From: Burkholderia sp. MS389
GTDB lineage: Bacteria > Pseudomonadota > Gammaproteobacteria > Burkholderiales > Burkholderiaceae
DNA: 64,000 bases
Direction: 5' to 3'
NCBI RefSeq assembly: GCF_016899425.1
Contig: NZ_CP045994.1
Span: forward strand, 3,286,001-3,350,000
Position numbers and translations under genes: made by a program. The notes under the pieces are model-generated. The model was not told where the DNA came from. It saw only the letters and a list, made by a program, of their open reading frames with translations, and searched no databases. Of the stretch, positions 48,984 to 56,960 are shown piece after piece (position 1 is the first letter of the stretch; each line of letters opens with the position of its first letter).

Positions 48984-49855
48984 CGACCCGTTATACGTTC
49001 GGCGGCGACGAATTCGTGTTCGTCGAGATCAGCGAGGCGATGTCGCTCGACGCCTTCTTCAAGGGCACGGCGATCACGCGCGAATTGCAGCGGCGCGCGG
49101 TGCCGGGCATTACCGAGATCTGTCCGGCGAACGCGTCCTACCAGGTGCGCTACGACCCGGACGTGATCGAGCCCGACACGCTCGTCGCGCTGCTCAAGGC
49201 GATCGAGGCCGAGGTCGGCGACGCGCCGCTCGAACTCGATACGCGCATCGTCGAGGTGCCGGTGCTGTACAACGACCCGTGGACGCACGAGACGCTGATG
49301 CGGTTTCGCGAGCGTCACCAGGACCCGTCGTCGACCGACCTCGAATATGCGGCGCGGATCAACGGCAAGCGCGACGTCGACGACTTCATCGCCGCGCACT
49401 CGGGCTCGCCGTGGTTCGTGTCGATGGTCGGCTTCGTCGCGGGCCTGCCGTTCATGTACCAGATGGTCGAGCGCGCACGCCAGCTCGAAGTACCGAAATA
49501 CCTGCGGCCGCGCACCGACACGCCGAAGCTGACGGTCGGCCACGGCGGCTGCTTCGGTTGCATCTACTCGGTGCGCGGCGCGGGCGGCTACCAGATGTTC
49601 GGCGTGACGCCGGCGCCGATCTTCGATCCCGCGCAGCGGCTCGACTACCTGCGCGATTTCATGGTGTTCTTCCGGCCCGGCGACATCGTGAAGTTCCAGC
49701 CGATCGATCGCGACGCCTATGACGCCGCGGTGGCGGCCGTCGAAGCGGGTACCTTCTCGCTGCGCGTGCGCCCCGTGAAATTCTCGCTCGACGCGTTCCG
49801 GCGCGATCCCGATGCGGTCAACCGTTCTCTCGTCGAGGTGCTGCATGCCCGCTGA
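48980..49855 (+). CDS. pxpB: 5-oxoprolinase subunit B (KipI / allophanate hydrolase subunit 1 family)
   Basis: This 291-residue protein of the AHS1/KipI family has the conserved DPSSTDLEYAARIN region, GFVAGLPFMYQM and GHGGCFGCIYSVRGAGGYQM, with an FRPGDIVKFQPI C-terminal segment. The start is GTG at 48980, overlapping the carboxylase stop, with GGAGG five bases upstream. It is longer than classical KipI (about 240 aa) by an insert in the middle, the form found beside biotin carboxylases and inside urea carboxylases. Confidence 0.9.
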   Translation: MTTRYTFGGDEFVFVEISEAMSLDAFFKGTAITRELQRRAVPGITEICPANASYQVRYDPDVIEPDTLVALLKAIEAEVGDAPLELDTRIVEVPVLYNDPWTHETLMRFRERHQDPSSTDLEYAARINGKRDVDDFIAAHSGSPWFVSMVGFVAGLPFMYQMVERARQLEVPKYLRPRTDTPKLTVGHGGCFGCIYSVRGAGGYQMFGVTPAPIFDPAQRLDYLRDFMVFFRPGDIVKFQPIDRDAYDAAVAAVEAGTFSLRVRPVKFSLDAFRRDPDAVNRSLVEVLHAR

Positions 49856-50840
49856 CGCGCACAACCTGATCGAGGTCGTGAAACCCGGCCTCGCGACGTC
49901 GGTCCAGGATACGGGCCGGCAAGGCTACTACCACGTCGGCATCCCGCCGTCGGGCTCGCTCGACCAGTACGCGTCGCGCGCGGCGAACCTGCTGGTCGGC
50001 AATCCGGAACAGGCGGCCGTGCTCGAATGCACGCTGCTCGGCCCGGAGCTGCTGTTCCATGCGGACGCGCTGGTCGCCGTCACGGGCGCCGAGATGACCC
50101 CGAAGATCGACGGCGTCGGGCAGCGCTGCAACGTCGCGCTGTGGATTCGCGCGGGCAGCGTGCTGTCGTTCGCCTACGTGAAGGGCGGCGCCCGCGCGTA
50201 CCTGGCCGTCGCGGGTGGCATCGACGTGCCGGTCGTGCTCGGCAGCCGCTCGACCTACACGCTCGGCGCGATCGGCGGCCACGCGGGCCGGCGCCTGCAG
50301 AAAGGCGACCGTTTGCCGATCGGCGCGGCGCGCGGCACGCTTCGCGAAGGGCGCGAACTGCCGGCGTCGGTCAGCCGGCCGCTGGACAGCCAGGTCGAAC
50401 TGCGCGTGCTGCCGGGGCTGTACCACTACCGGCTCACCGACGCGTCGGCGCACACGTTCTTCGATGACGAATGGATGGTCGCGCCCGAGGCGGACCGCAT
50501 CGGCTACCGCTACAAGAACGGCCGGCCGCTGCAGTTCCGGCCGCGCGAGCAGCCGTTCGGCGCCGGGGCCGATCCGTCGAACATCGTCGACGCGTGCTAT
50601 CCGATCGGCTCGATCCAGGTGCCGGCCGGGGTCGAGCCGATCATCCTGCATCGCGATGCGGTGTCGGGCGGCGGCTACGCGACGATAGGCACGGTCATCA
50701 GCGCCGACATGGACCTGATCGGCCAGATGCAGCCGAACCATCGCGCGCGCTTCGTGCGCGTGACGATGGCCGACGCGCTCGCCGCGCGCCGCGAGTACCA
50801 GCGGCGCCTCGCGCTGCTGCGCGCCGTACTGAAGGACTGA
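49845..50840 (+). CDS. pxpC: 5-oxoprolinase subunit C (KipA / allophanate hydrolase subunit 2 family)
   Basis: This 331-residue AHS2/KipA family protein has the typical opening VVKPGLATSVQDTGRQGYYH, then GIPPSGSLDQYASRAANLLVGN, YLAVAGGID and a C-terminal GGYATIGTVISADMDLIGQM. It overlaps pxpB by 11 bp. PxpB and PxpC form the cyclophilin-like ATP-using pair of the oxoprolinase complex. Confidence 0.92.
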   Translation: MPADAHNLIEVVKPGLATSVQDTGRQGYYHVGIPPSGSLDQYASRAANLLVGNPEQAAVLECTLLGPELLFHADALVAVTGAEMTPKIDGVGQRCNVALWIRAGSVLSFAYVKGGARAYLAVAGGIDVPVVLGSRSTYTLGAIGGHAGRRLQKGDRLPIGAARGTLREGRELPASVSRPLDSQVELRVLPGLYHYRLTDASAHTFFDDEWMVAPEADRIGYRYKNGRPLQFRPREQPFGAGADPSNIVDACYPIGSIQVPAGVEPIILHRDAVSGGGYATIGTVISADMDLIGQMQPNHRARFVRVTMADALAARREYQRRLALLRAVLKD

Positions 50841-51061
50841 GCGCCACGCGCCCGGCCGTCGCGCCGGGCGCCGTGCGCCGCCCTCCGCTTTCATCCTTCG
50901 CTTCCGTTTCCCGTCCGTGCGGCCGCGCGCGGCGCGGCGGGGACGCCTGCGCGCCGTTTTCGCCGGACCGGTTGCCCGCCCCGACGTCGGGGCAACCCCG
51001 CGGCTCGCATGGGCCGCGGCCCAGACGTCGTCCGCTGTTTCGCTCATCGAGGAGCACGCTC

Positions 51062-52417
51062 ATGGCCAACCTGGCTCAGGCCCGCACCGACGAGGATCTC
51101 GACCTGTCGACGCTCGCCATTCCCGATCACGCACGCATGCCGCCCTTTGCGCTGACGATGGCGTGGTGGGCCGTCTGCAGCGCGGTGTTCTACATCGTCG
51201 TCGGTGCGACGCTCGCGCTCACCTACGGCGCGCGCAACGCGCTGATCGGGATGGCGCTGTCGGTCGTCTCGTACGGCATCGTCAATTCGATCATCAGCCG
51301 CTACGCGATCCGTACCGGCCTGTCGGTCGCGCTGTTCTCGCGCGTGCTGTTCGGCAGCGCGGGCGCGGCGCTCGCGACGCTGATCTTCTTCGCGACGGCG
51401 ATCTACTACGCGGTGTTCGAGGGCTCGGTGATCGCGGTCGCCGCGCATCATCAGTTTCCGGCGCTCGACTACAAGTGGGCCGCGCTGATCGTCGTCTGCT
51501 ACAGCGTGCCGCTCGTGTTCGGCAGCGTGCAGCACTGGCTCGACAAGTTCAACGGCGTGCTGCTGCCGTTCTACCTGTTCGGGTTGCTCGCAGCGGTCGG
51601 GCTCGCGACGGCCGAGTACGGCTATCACGCCGCGTGGCTTGATTTCGGGCCGGCGGGCGGCGCCCCGGCCGGCGGCTGGTGGCAGTGCTTCGTCTACTAC
51701 ATGGGCGTATGGGTGCTGATGATGTTCACGTTCGACTACGCGCGCTTCGGCCGCAAGGCCGACGCCCGCTATCACGGCCGCTTCAACTTCGGGATGCCGT
51801 TCTACCTCGTCACGTTCCTCGTCAACGGCGCGGCCGGCATCTATCTCGTCAGCACGATTCCCGGGCTCGGCACGCTGTCGGAAGTGTCGGTCGTGCTCGC
51901 GCTGCTGAAGCTGATGGGCGTGTGGGGGCTGCTGTTCGTGTGGGTCACGCAGTCGCGCATCAATACCGCGAACTACTACCTCGCGACCGTCAACATGCAG
52001 GCGTTCTTCCAGAAGGTCGCGGGGCTGCGCGCGCCGAAATTCGTGTGGGCGGTCGTGGTCGGCGCGGTCGTCTATGCGCTGATGATGGCCGACATCTTCT
52101 CGCGGATCCTGCAAGCGCTCGCGTACCAGGGCATCTTCGTCGTCGCGTGGGTCGGCGTCGCGCTCGCGCACATCCTGTCGGCGCGCTACGGGCAGCTCGT
52201 CGGCGACGACGTCGAATGCCGCGACGCGCACGTGCCGGTGTTCAATCCGGGCGGCCTGACCGCGTGGTTCGCGGGCGCGTTCGCGGGGCTCGCGCTGAAC
52301 CAGGCGACCGGGTTCGCCGCGTCGCTGTCGGCGCCGGCCACCTTCGTCGTGTCGTGGCTCGTCTATCGCGCGCTGCTCGGCACCGCGAAGCGGACCTGGT
52401 TCGTGCGCAACACGTGA
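51062..52417 (+). CDS. NCS1-type permease, probable lactam or nitrogen-compound importer
   Basis: This 451-residue inner-membrane protein has about 12 helices with the nucleobase-cation-symporter-1 pattern. A pre-helix segment (IPDHARMPPFALTMAWW) leads into TM1, YYAVFEGSVIAVAAHH is in the middle, and TQSRINTANYYLATVNMQAF corresponds to a conserved cytosine-permease segment. GAGGAG precedes the ATG. It follows pxpC by 221 bp on the same strand. Its location suggests uptake of the substrate of the pxp complex rather than a nucleobase; that is inference. Confidence 0.87.
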   Translation: MANLAQARTDEDLDLSTLAIPDHARMPPFALTMAWWAVCSAVFYIVVGATLALTYGARNALIGMALSVVSYGIVNSIISRYAIRTGLSVALFSRVLFGSAGAALATLIFFATAIYYAVFEGSVIAVAAHHQFPALDYKWAALIVVCYSVPLVFGSVQHWLDKFNGVLLPFYLFGLLAAVGLATAEYGYHAAWLDFGPAGGAPAGGWWQCFVYYMGVWVLMMFTFDYARFGRKADARYHGRFNFGMPFYLVTFLVNGAAGIYLVSTIPGLGTLSEVSVVLALLKLMGVWGLLFVWVTQSRINTANYYLATVNMQAFFQKVAGLRAPKFVWAVVVGAVVYALMMADIFSRILQALAYQGIFVVAWVGVALAHILSARYGQLVGDDVECRDAHVPVFNPGGLTAWFAGAFAGLALNQATGFAASLSAPATFVVSWLVYRALLGTAKRTWFVRNT

Positions 52418-52440
52418 CGCGCCGCGGCTCGGCGCCGGCC

Positions 52441-53529
52441 CTAGCCGATCGTCTGCACCGGATGGCCCTGCGCGTCGCGGATCACCGTCGGCTCGACCCG
52501 CCAGCGCACGCCGTCGAGCCCGTCGATCGCATACTCGCCGGCGCGCGGCTTCAGCGTGCGCGCCAGCGCCTGCACCGTCGCGTCGGTGAGCCGCAGCGTC
52601 AGCGTGCCGTCTTCGTCGCTCACGCCGTTCGCGTCGCCGCGCACGAACCGCACCGCGCCGTCGTGACCGACGAGGCGAAACGGCCGGTCGAACGGCAGCC
52701 GCAGCGGCAGTAGCGTGACGAGTTCGTCGACCTGCCGCGCGCCGACGGTGATCTCGATCACCGGCGCGCGCAGCAGCCGCTTGCGGGTGCCCCAACCGAG
52801 CACGTCGGTGAACAGGTAACCGCTCGCCGAGCCGTCGCGCTGCGTGCCCGCGTCGACCTGCTCGCGCACGTCCGCGCGTTCGAGCAGCGACGCGCGGACG
52901 AGATCGGTCACCCACAGCGGCATGTGCGGCAGCAGCGTGTCGAGCAGCGCACGCGTGCGCCAGCGCTTCGCGGCGCGTTCCTCGTCGAGCGTCAGCCCGA
53001 CGACCTGCAGGAACGCGAGACGGCCGTGCGGCGTGTCGATCGCCGGCAGCTCCGGATCGAACGCGAAGCCCATCGAACAGAGCGCCGTATCGGTATCGAG
53101 CGCGATCGGGCCGTTGGCCGTCATCCAGTGGCCGTCGTCGAACGCGTTGCCGCTCTGGAACACGTAGCGCGCGAGATTCTGCAGGAAGCTGAACACCCAG
53201 CGCGGCGGCTCGTCGTCGCCAGCCACGCACGCGACGCGCATCGTCAGCTCGAAGCCGAAGCCGCTGACGGCCGGATCGTCCGACTCCTTCGCATACAGCT
53301 CGCTCAGCCCGTACGTGACGAAATGCCAGTGCGGCACGGGCGCCGCGCGCCGCCACACGCTGATCCCGTCGAGCGGATCGGGGCCGCCGAGCCGCCACTT
53401 GACCAGCGTGCCGTAGTGCTTCGGCTCCTGCCCCGGATAAAGGCGCGCGAGCGCGGCGTCGATCGCGTCCCAGCCGGGCGCGGCATCGTCGTCCGCGCCG
53501 TCGTGCGTGTCGTGCGTGGCGTCCGTCAT
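52441..53529 (-). CDS. Suppressor of fused (SUFU)-domain protein
   Basis: This 362-residue cytoplasmic protein has a SUFU-like N-terminal domain (about 20-190) with DAIDAALARLYPGQEPKHYG, APVPHWHFVTYGLSELYAKE and GFGFELTMRV. A second domain (about 200-360) has TDVLGWGTRKRLLRAPV and WRVEPTVIRD. SUFU is the Hedgehog-pathway inhibitor in animals; bacterial members are common but of unknown function, often linked to toxin-immunity loci. No toxin gene adjoins here. The convergent permease ends 24 bp away. Confidence 0.85.
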   Translation of the reverse strand: MTDATHDTHDGADDDAAPGWDAIDAALARLYPGQEPKHYGTLVKWRLGGPDPLDGISVWRRAAPVPHWHFVTYGLSELYAKESDDPAVSGFGFELTMRVACVAGDDEPPRWVFSFLQNLARYVFQSGNAFDDGHWMTANGPIALDTDTALCSMGFAFDPELPAIDTPHGRLAFLQVVGLTLDEERAAKRWRTRALLDTLLPHMPLWVTDLVRASLLERADVREQVDAGTQRDGSASGYLFTDVLGWGTRKRLLRAPVIEITVGARQVDELVTLLPLRLPFDRPFRLVGHDGAVRFVRGDANGVSDEDGTLTLRLTDATVQALARTLKPRAGEYAIDGLDGVRWRVEPTVIRDAQGHPVQTIG

Positions 53530-53590
53530 GTGGCCCGCTCTCCCCGATGATGTCGTGTCGTGTTTGTGTCGTGCGGTGTTGGAACGTACG

Positions 53591-54316
53591 TCACACGTGC
53601 GACGCCGCGCCGTCGAGCGCCGCGCGCACGCGCTCGACGTGCAGCGCGTCGACGGGCGCGAGCACCTCGCCGCGCGGCCGCACGCCCGAACCGAAATGCA
53701 CCGCGCGCACGCCGGTCGCGCGCACGAAATCGCCGACCGCGTCGATCGTGAGCCCGGAGCCGGCCAGCACCCTGCAGGTCGTGCCCGCCGCCTGCCGCAC
53801 GAGCCGCGTGATCGTCGCGACCGCGTCGAGCACCGACGGATGGCCACCCGACGTCAGCACGGACGTGACGGCCGGCACGCGCAGCAGCGCGTCGAACGCG
53901 GCGTTCAGATCGCGCGCGACGTCGAACGCGCGGTGGAACGTGAGCGCGCGCCCGTCGGCGGCGGCCGCGATCCGGGCGAGCGCGCCGAGATCGACGTCGC
54001 CGCGCGGATCGAGCGCGCCGAACACGACGCCGTTCGCGCCGGCCGCGACTGCCGCGCGCACGTCGCGCTCGATCACGCGCAGGTCGTCGGCGTCATAGAC
54101 GAACGAGCGGCTGTGCGGACGCACGATCACGTTGACGGGAATCGGCACGGCGGCCACGACGGCCTCGATCAGGCCGACGCTCGGCGTCAGCCCGCCTTCG
54201 GTGATCGCGGTCACGAGTTCTAGGCGGTCGGCGCCCGCGCGGGCGGCGACCTTCGCATCGCCGACGGTCGTGGCGATCACTTCGAGGAGAATGGGAGAAG
54301 CGGCATGTCGGTTCAT
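53591..54316 (-). CDS. cutC: CutC-family protein
   Basis: This 241-residue TIM-barrel protein has the signature PILLEVIATTVGDAKVAARA (8-27), GADRLELV, GGLTPSVGLI, VNVIVRPHSRSFVY and LTFHRAFDV. CutC was named for copper homeostasis, but the enzymatic role remains unsettled. It is on the same strand as the SUFU gene. Confidence 0.92.
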   Translation of the reverse strand: MNRHAASPILLEVIATTVGDAKVAARAGADRLELVTAITEGGLTPSVGLIEAVVAAVPIPVNVIVRPHSRSFVYDADDLRVIERDVRAAVAAGANGVVFGALDPRGDVDLGALARIAAAADGRALTFHRAFDVARDLNAAFDALLRVPAVTSVLTSGGHPSVLDAVATITRLVRQAAGTTCRVLAGSGLTIDAVGDFVRATGVRAVHFGSGVRPRGEVLAPVDALHVERVRAALDGAASHV

Positions 54317-54425
54317 GGGCGGCCCGCGAATCGTCTGGACAATTCGCGCATCCTAGCCGAGCCGCGCGACGGACGCCAGCGTGCCGGCCGCCGCAGACTT
54401 CAGCCGCGCATTTCAGCCCGGTACG

Positions 54426-54830
54426 TCAGCCGCGCCGCACGAGCCAGACGCCGACGAGCGCGGACAACGCCGTGACGGCGGTGCCGGGTACGAACCGGAA
54501 CATGCGCGCGTTGAAGTACGCGCCCTGCTGCTGCATCACGTCGACGATCGCCGGCGTGAGCACGAGCATCGCCCAGCCGATCATCCCGAAGGCGGTGGTC
54601 GCGGCCGCGACGAGCAGCACGATGCCCGCGCCGCGCGCACGCGGCCGGAATGCGCCGGCAAACATGCCCGCGGCGAGCAGCACGGCCGACACCGCGAACA
54701 GCACGACGACGAATACGGTCGTCGCGCCCGCCTGACCGACCTTCATGAACGCGATCATCTGCGCGGCGATCACGCAGAAGCCGGCGATCGAGAACAGCAC
54801 GATCGCCAGCGCGTTGCGCACGACGCTCAC
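54426..54830 (-). CDS. Small multi-helix membrane protein, unknown
   Basis: This 134-residue protein has four predicted helices (about 6-28, 38-58, 68-92, 113-131). I do not recognise a family. It starts at a GTG overlapping the stop of the upstream membrane gene (GTGA), so the two are translationally coupled and may form a complex. Confidence 0.75.
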   Translation of the reverse strand: MSVVRNALAIVLFSIAGFCVIAAQMIAFMKVGQAGATTVFVVVLFAVSAVLLAAGMFAGAFRPRARGAGIVLLVAAATTAFGMIGWAMLVLTPAIVDVMQQQGAYFNARMFRFVPGTAVTALSALVGVWLVRRG

Positions 54831-55213
54831 GCAACGGCCTGCCGGAAATACGCGGTCGCCGGGCGCCGGAACAGCAGGTAGACGAACACCGCGAACAGCA
54901 GGACGCCCGGGATCAGCACTGCGAGCATCGACGCCGGCATGTTGATCAACGAGAACGCGATGCCGAACACGAACGTCACGATATAGGCGTTGCGCGACCA
55001 TTCGCGCCCCTTGAGGATCGCGATGCCGATCACGACATTCGCGGCCTCGACGATCATGCTGATGCCGAACGTCGCCCACACGGGCAGCAGGTAGTGCGAC
55101 ATCAGCGCCTGGGTGGTCGGCATGCCGATCGAGAACGGCGTATAGACGCAGGTGATCGCGTTGGTCACGATGATGATCCACGCGAGGATGGTCAGCGAAA
55201 TCGGTCGCTTCAT
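54827..55213 (-). CDS. Small four-helix membrane protein, unknown
   Basis: This 128-residue protein has helices at about 5-25, 43-65, 77-95 and 98-115. It begins MKRPISLTILAWIIIVTNA with a good AAGGAAAA upstream. No known domain is recognised. It pairs with the next gene through a 4-bp overlap. Confidence 0.78.
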   Translation of the reverse strand: MKRPISLTILAWIIIVTNAITCVYTPFSIGMPTTQALMSHYLLPVWATFGISMIVEAANVVIGIAILKGREWSRNAYIVTFVFGIAFSLINMPASMLAVLIPGVLLFAVFVYLLFRRPATAYFRQAVA

Positions 55214-55361
55214 GGCGTTTTCCTTTTATATTCGCCGCCATGGTGGCCCCCGGGACGGCGCGCGGTCACGACGGCCGCGGTCGCGCCATTGTCGGGGAAG
55301 CGCGCGGCGAACGCAACGGCCGCCCCGGCGCCGTCGGTCGCCGCATCCCGACCGAGTGCCG

Positions 55362-56648
55362 CTACGCCGCTTGCGCGTCCTCGTCGATCCAGTCGATATC
55401 GCCGCACAGCACGCGCTGCGCATCGCCGACGCGCACGGCCACCGACAGCGTCACGCACGGCTGCGCCTCGTTGATCGACAGGTACGGCCGCGTGACCTGC
55501 ACGCGCCCCGGTTCGGCGATCGCCGAGCGGAAATACGGCCGGCGCAGCCAGTTCGCGCCCTGCGCGTCCGCCAGCGGCGAAAAGCGCGCCTCGGCGAGCG
55601 CGCGATCGGCGCGCAGCACGACGTTGCGGCCCGACTGCCGGCCCTGCGCGTCGAGCAGGAAGCAGCGTGCGGCCGCGTCCAGCGCGAGGAAGTTCCAGCA
55701 CACCTCGTCGAGCGGCTCGCCGCCCGCGAGGCGCTCGGCCGCCCGTTCGAACGCGCGCAGGTACGGTGCGAGCCGCTGCGCGTCGCGCCGCTCGCGCGCT
55801 TCGGTCTGCTGACGAAAGCGCTCGGTCAGCTCGCCGATGCAGCCGGTCGCGGCCGCGCTGTCGGGCAGCCCCGGCGCCGGGCGGCCGAAGTAGTAGCCCT
55901 GCACGAAATCGGCCTCGCACGACAGCGCGATCTGCGCTTCGTGCTCGGTCTCGATCCCTTCGACGAGCACCAGCTTGCCGGCCTCGTGCAGCAGCGTCAC
56001 GAGCCCGTGCAGGATCGCGGTGAGCCCCGTGCGGTGCGCCGCGTGCGACAGCATGATCCGGTCGAGCTTCACGATGTCCGGGTTCAGCTGCCAGATCCGT
56101 TCGAGGTTCGAGTGACCCGCGCCGAAATCGTCGAGCGCGATCAGGAAGCCGTGCGTGCGGAACTCGCGCACGGCCTCCGCGAGCCGCTCGACGTCCTCCG
56201 CGCGCTGTTCGAGCACTTCGAGCACGATGCGCCGCGGCGGCATGCCGAGCCGTTTCAGGTTCGCGAGCAGCGCGGCCGCCTGGAACGGATCGGTGAGCAC
56301 GCCCGGATGGACGTTGAGAAACAGCCACTCGCGCTCCGCGCCGAGCAGCGCGAAGTTCTCCAGATGCAGCGCCTGCGCGAGCCGGTCGAGCTGCAGCAGT
56401 TCGTCCCGGCGCGCGGCTTCGCCGAACACGTCGAGCGGCGACACGGCGCGGTCGAGCGCATCGTGCGCGCGCAGCAGCGCCTCGTAGCCCACCGCACGCT
56501 GGTGCGACAGGCTGAATATCGGCTGGAACACGGTCGTGAGCGTCAGGTCGCGGTGCTGCGTCGCCAGCCGTTCCAAGCCCGAGCTCATCTCCCGCTCGAA
56601 CCGGTACGGCGACGCGGCGGCCGGACGCTCCTGTTGCACGATCGTCAT
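55362..56648 (-). CDS. EAL-domain c-di-GMP phosphodiesterase
   Basis: This 428-residue protein has an EAL domain at about 30-260 with every residue of active enzymes in place: Glu56 in YEALLR, Asn112, Glu144, Asp173/Asp174 in DDFGAGHS, Lys194 in KLDR, Glu230/Glu233 in EGIE and Gln250 in QGYYFGRP. It should hydrolyse c-di-GMP to pGpG. The C-terminal roughly 160 residues have a Cache/PAS-like stretch (CFLLDAQGRQSGRNVVLRAD, RRPYFRSAI) but no membrane helices, so it may sense a cytoplasmic signal. No GGDEF domain is present. AGGAGGAAGGT gives a strong ribosome site. Confidence 0.92.
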   Translation of the reverse strand: MTIVQQERPAAASPYRFEREMSSGLERLATQHRDLTLTTVFQPIFSLSHQRAVGYEALLRAHDALDRAVSPLDVFGEAARRDELLQLDRLAQALHLENFALLGAEREWLFLNVHPGVLTDPFQAAALLANLKRLGMPPRRIVLEVLEQRAEDVERLAEAVREFRTHGFLIALDDFGAGHSNLERIWQLNPDIVKLDRIMLSHAAHRTGLTAILHGLVTLLHEAGKLVLVEGIETEHEAQIALSCEADFVQGYYFGRPAPGLPDSAAATGCIGELTERFRQQTEARERRDAQRLAPYLRAFERAAERLAGGEPLDEVCWNFLALDAAARCFLLDAQGRQSGRNVVLRADRALAEARFSPLADAQGANWLRRPYFRSAIAEPGRVQVTRPYLSINEAQPCVTLSVAVRVGDAQRVLCGDIDWIDEDAQAA

Positions 56649-56960
56649 ACCTTCCTCCTGGTGATGCAGTCGAACGCGACGTCCGGCGTCCGGCGAAAAC
56701 GACGAACGGGACGGCGCGCCATGTCATTGGTTGGACCCTCGGTGACCCGGCGCAAGCCGGGCGGCTGCTCTCCCTCAAGCAAGCTCCGTGCGAGGTGCCG
56801 ACAACCCGTGCGCCATGCGGCTGTGCCGGGCGGCCGCACCACCGTGGCGCGTGTTCGACGCACCATTCCCGTGCGCACGCACCGGCCACTCGAGCGCACC
56901 CGTTACGCCGACACGCTACACTCCGTACGATCGTTTCATTCCGCGTTATTCGCCGTCTCG
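56649..56960. promoter_or_regulatory. Divergent EAL/antiporter control region
   Basis: 312 bp. On the EAL side the leader contains a CCCGGC/GCCGGG hairpin (about 56746-56762) and a short frame of 25 to 84 codons whose TGA overlaps the EAL ATG. On the antiporter side only weak promoter boxes are seen (TACACT near 56917). Confidence 0.4.

Noticed and set aside
46474..52417. Urea carboxylase/allophanate hydrolase cluster for urea use
   Set aside because: The modules are similar, but PxpA is present and the amidase (AtzF-type) needed for allophanate is missing, so an oxoprolinase-like role fits better.
56649..56830. c-di-GMP riboswitch before the EAL gene
   Set aside because: The leader has a GC hairpin, but I cannot place the conserved core segments of GEMM-I or GEMM-II.
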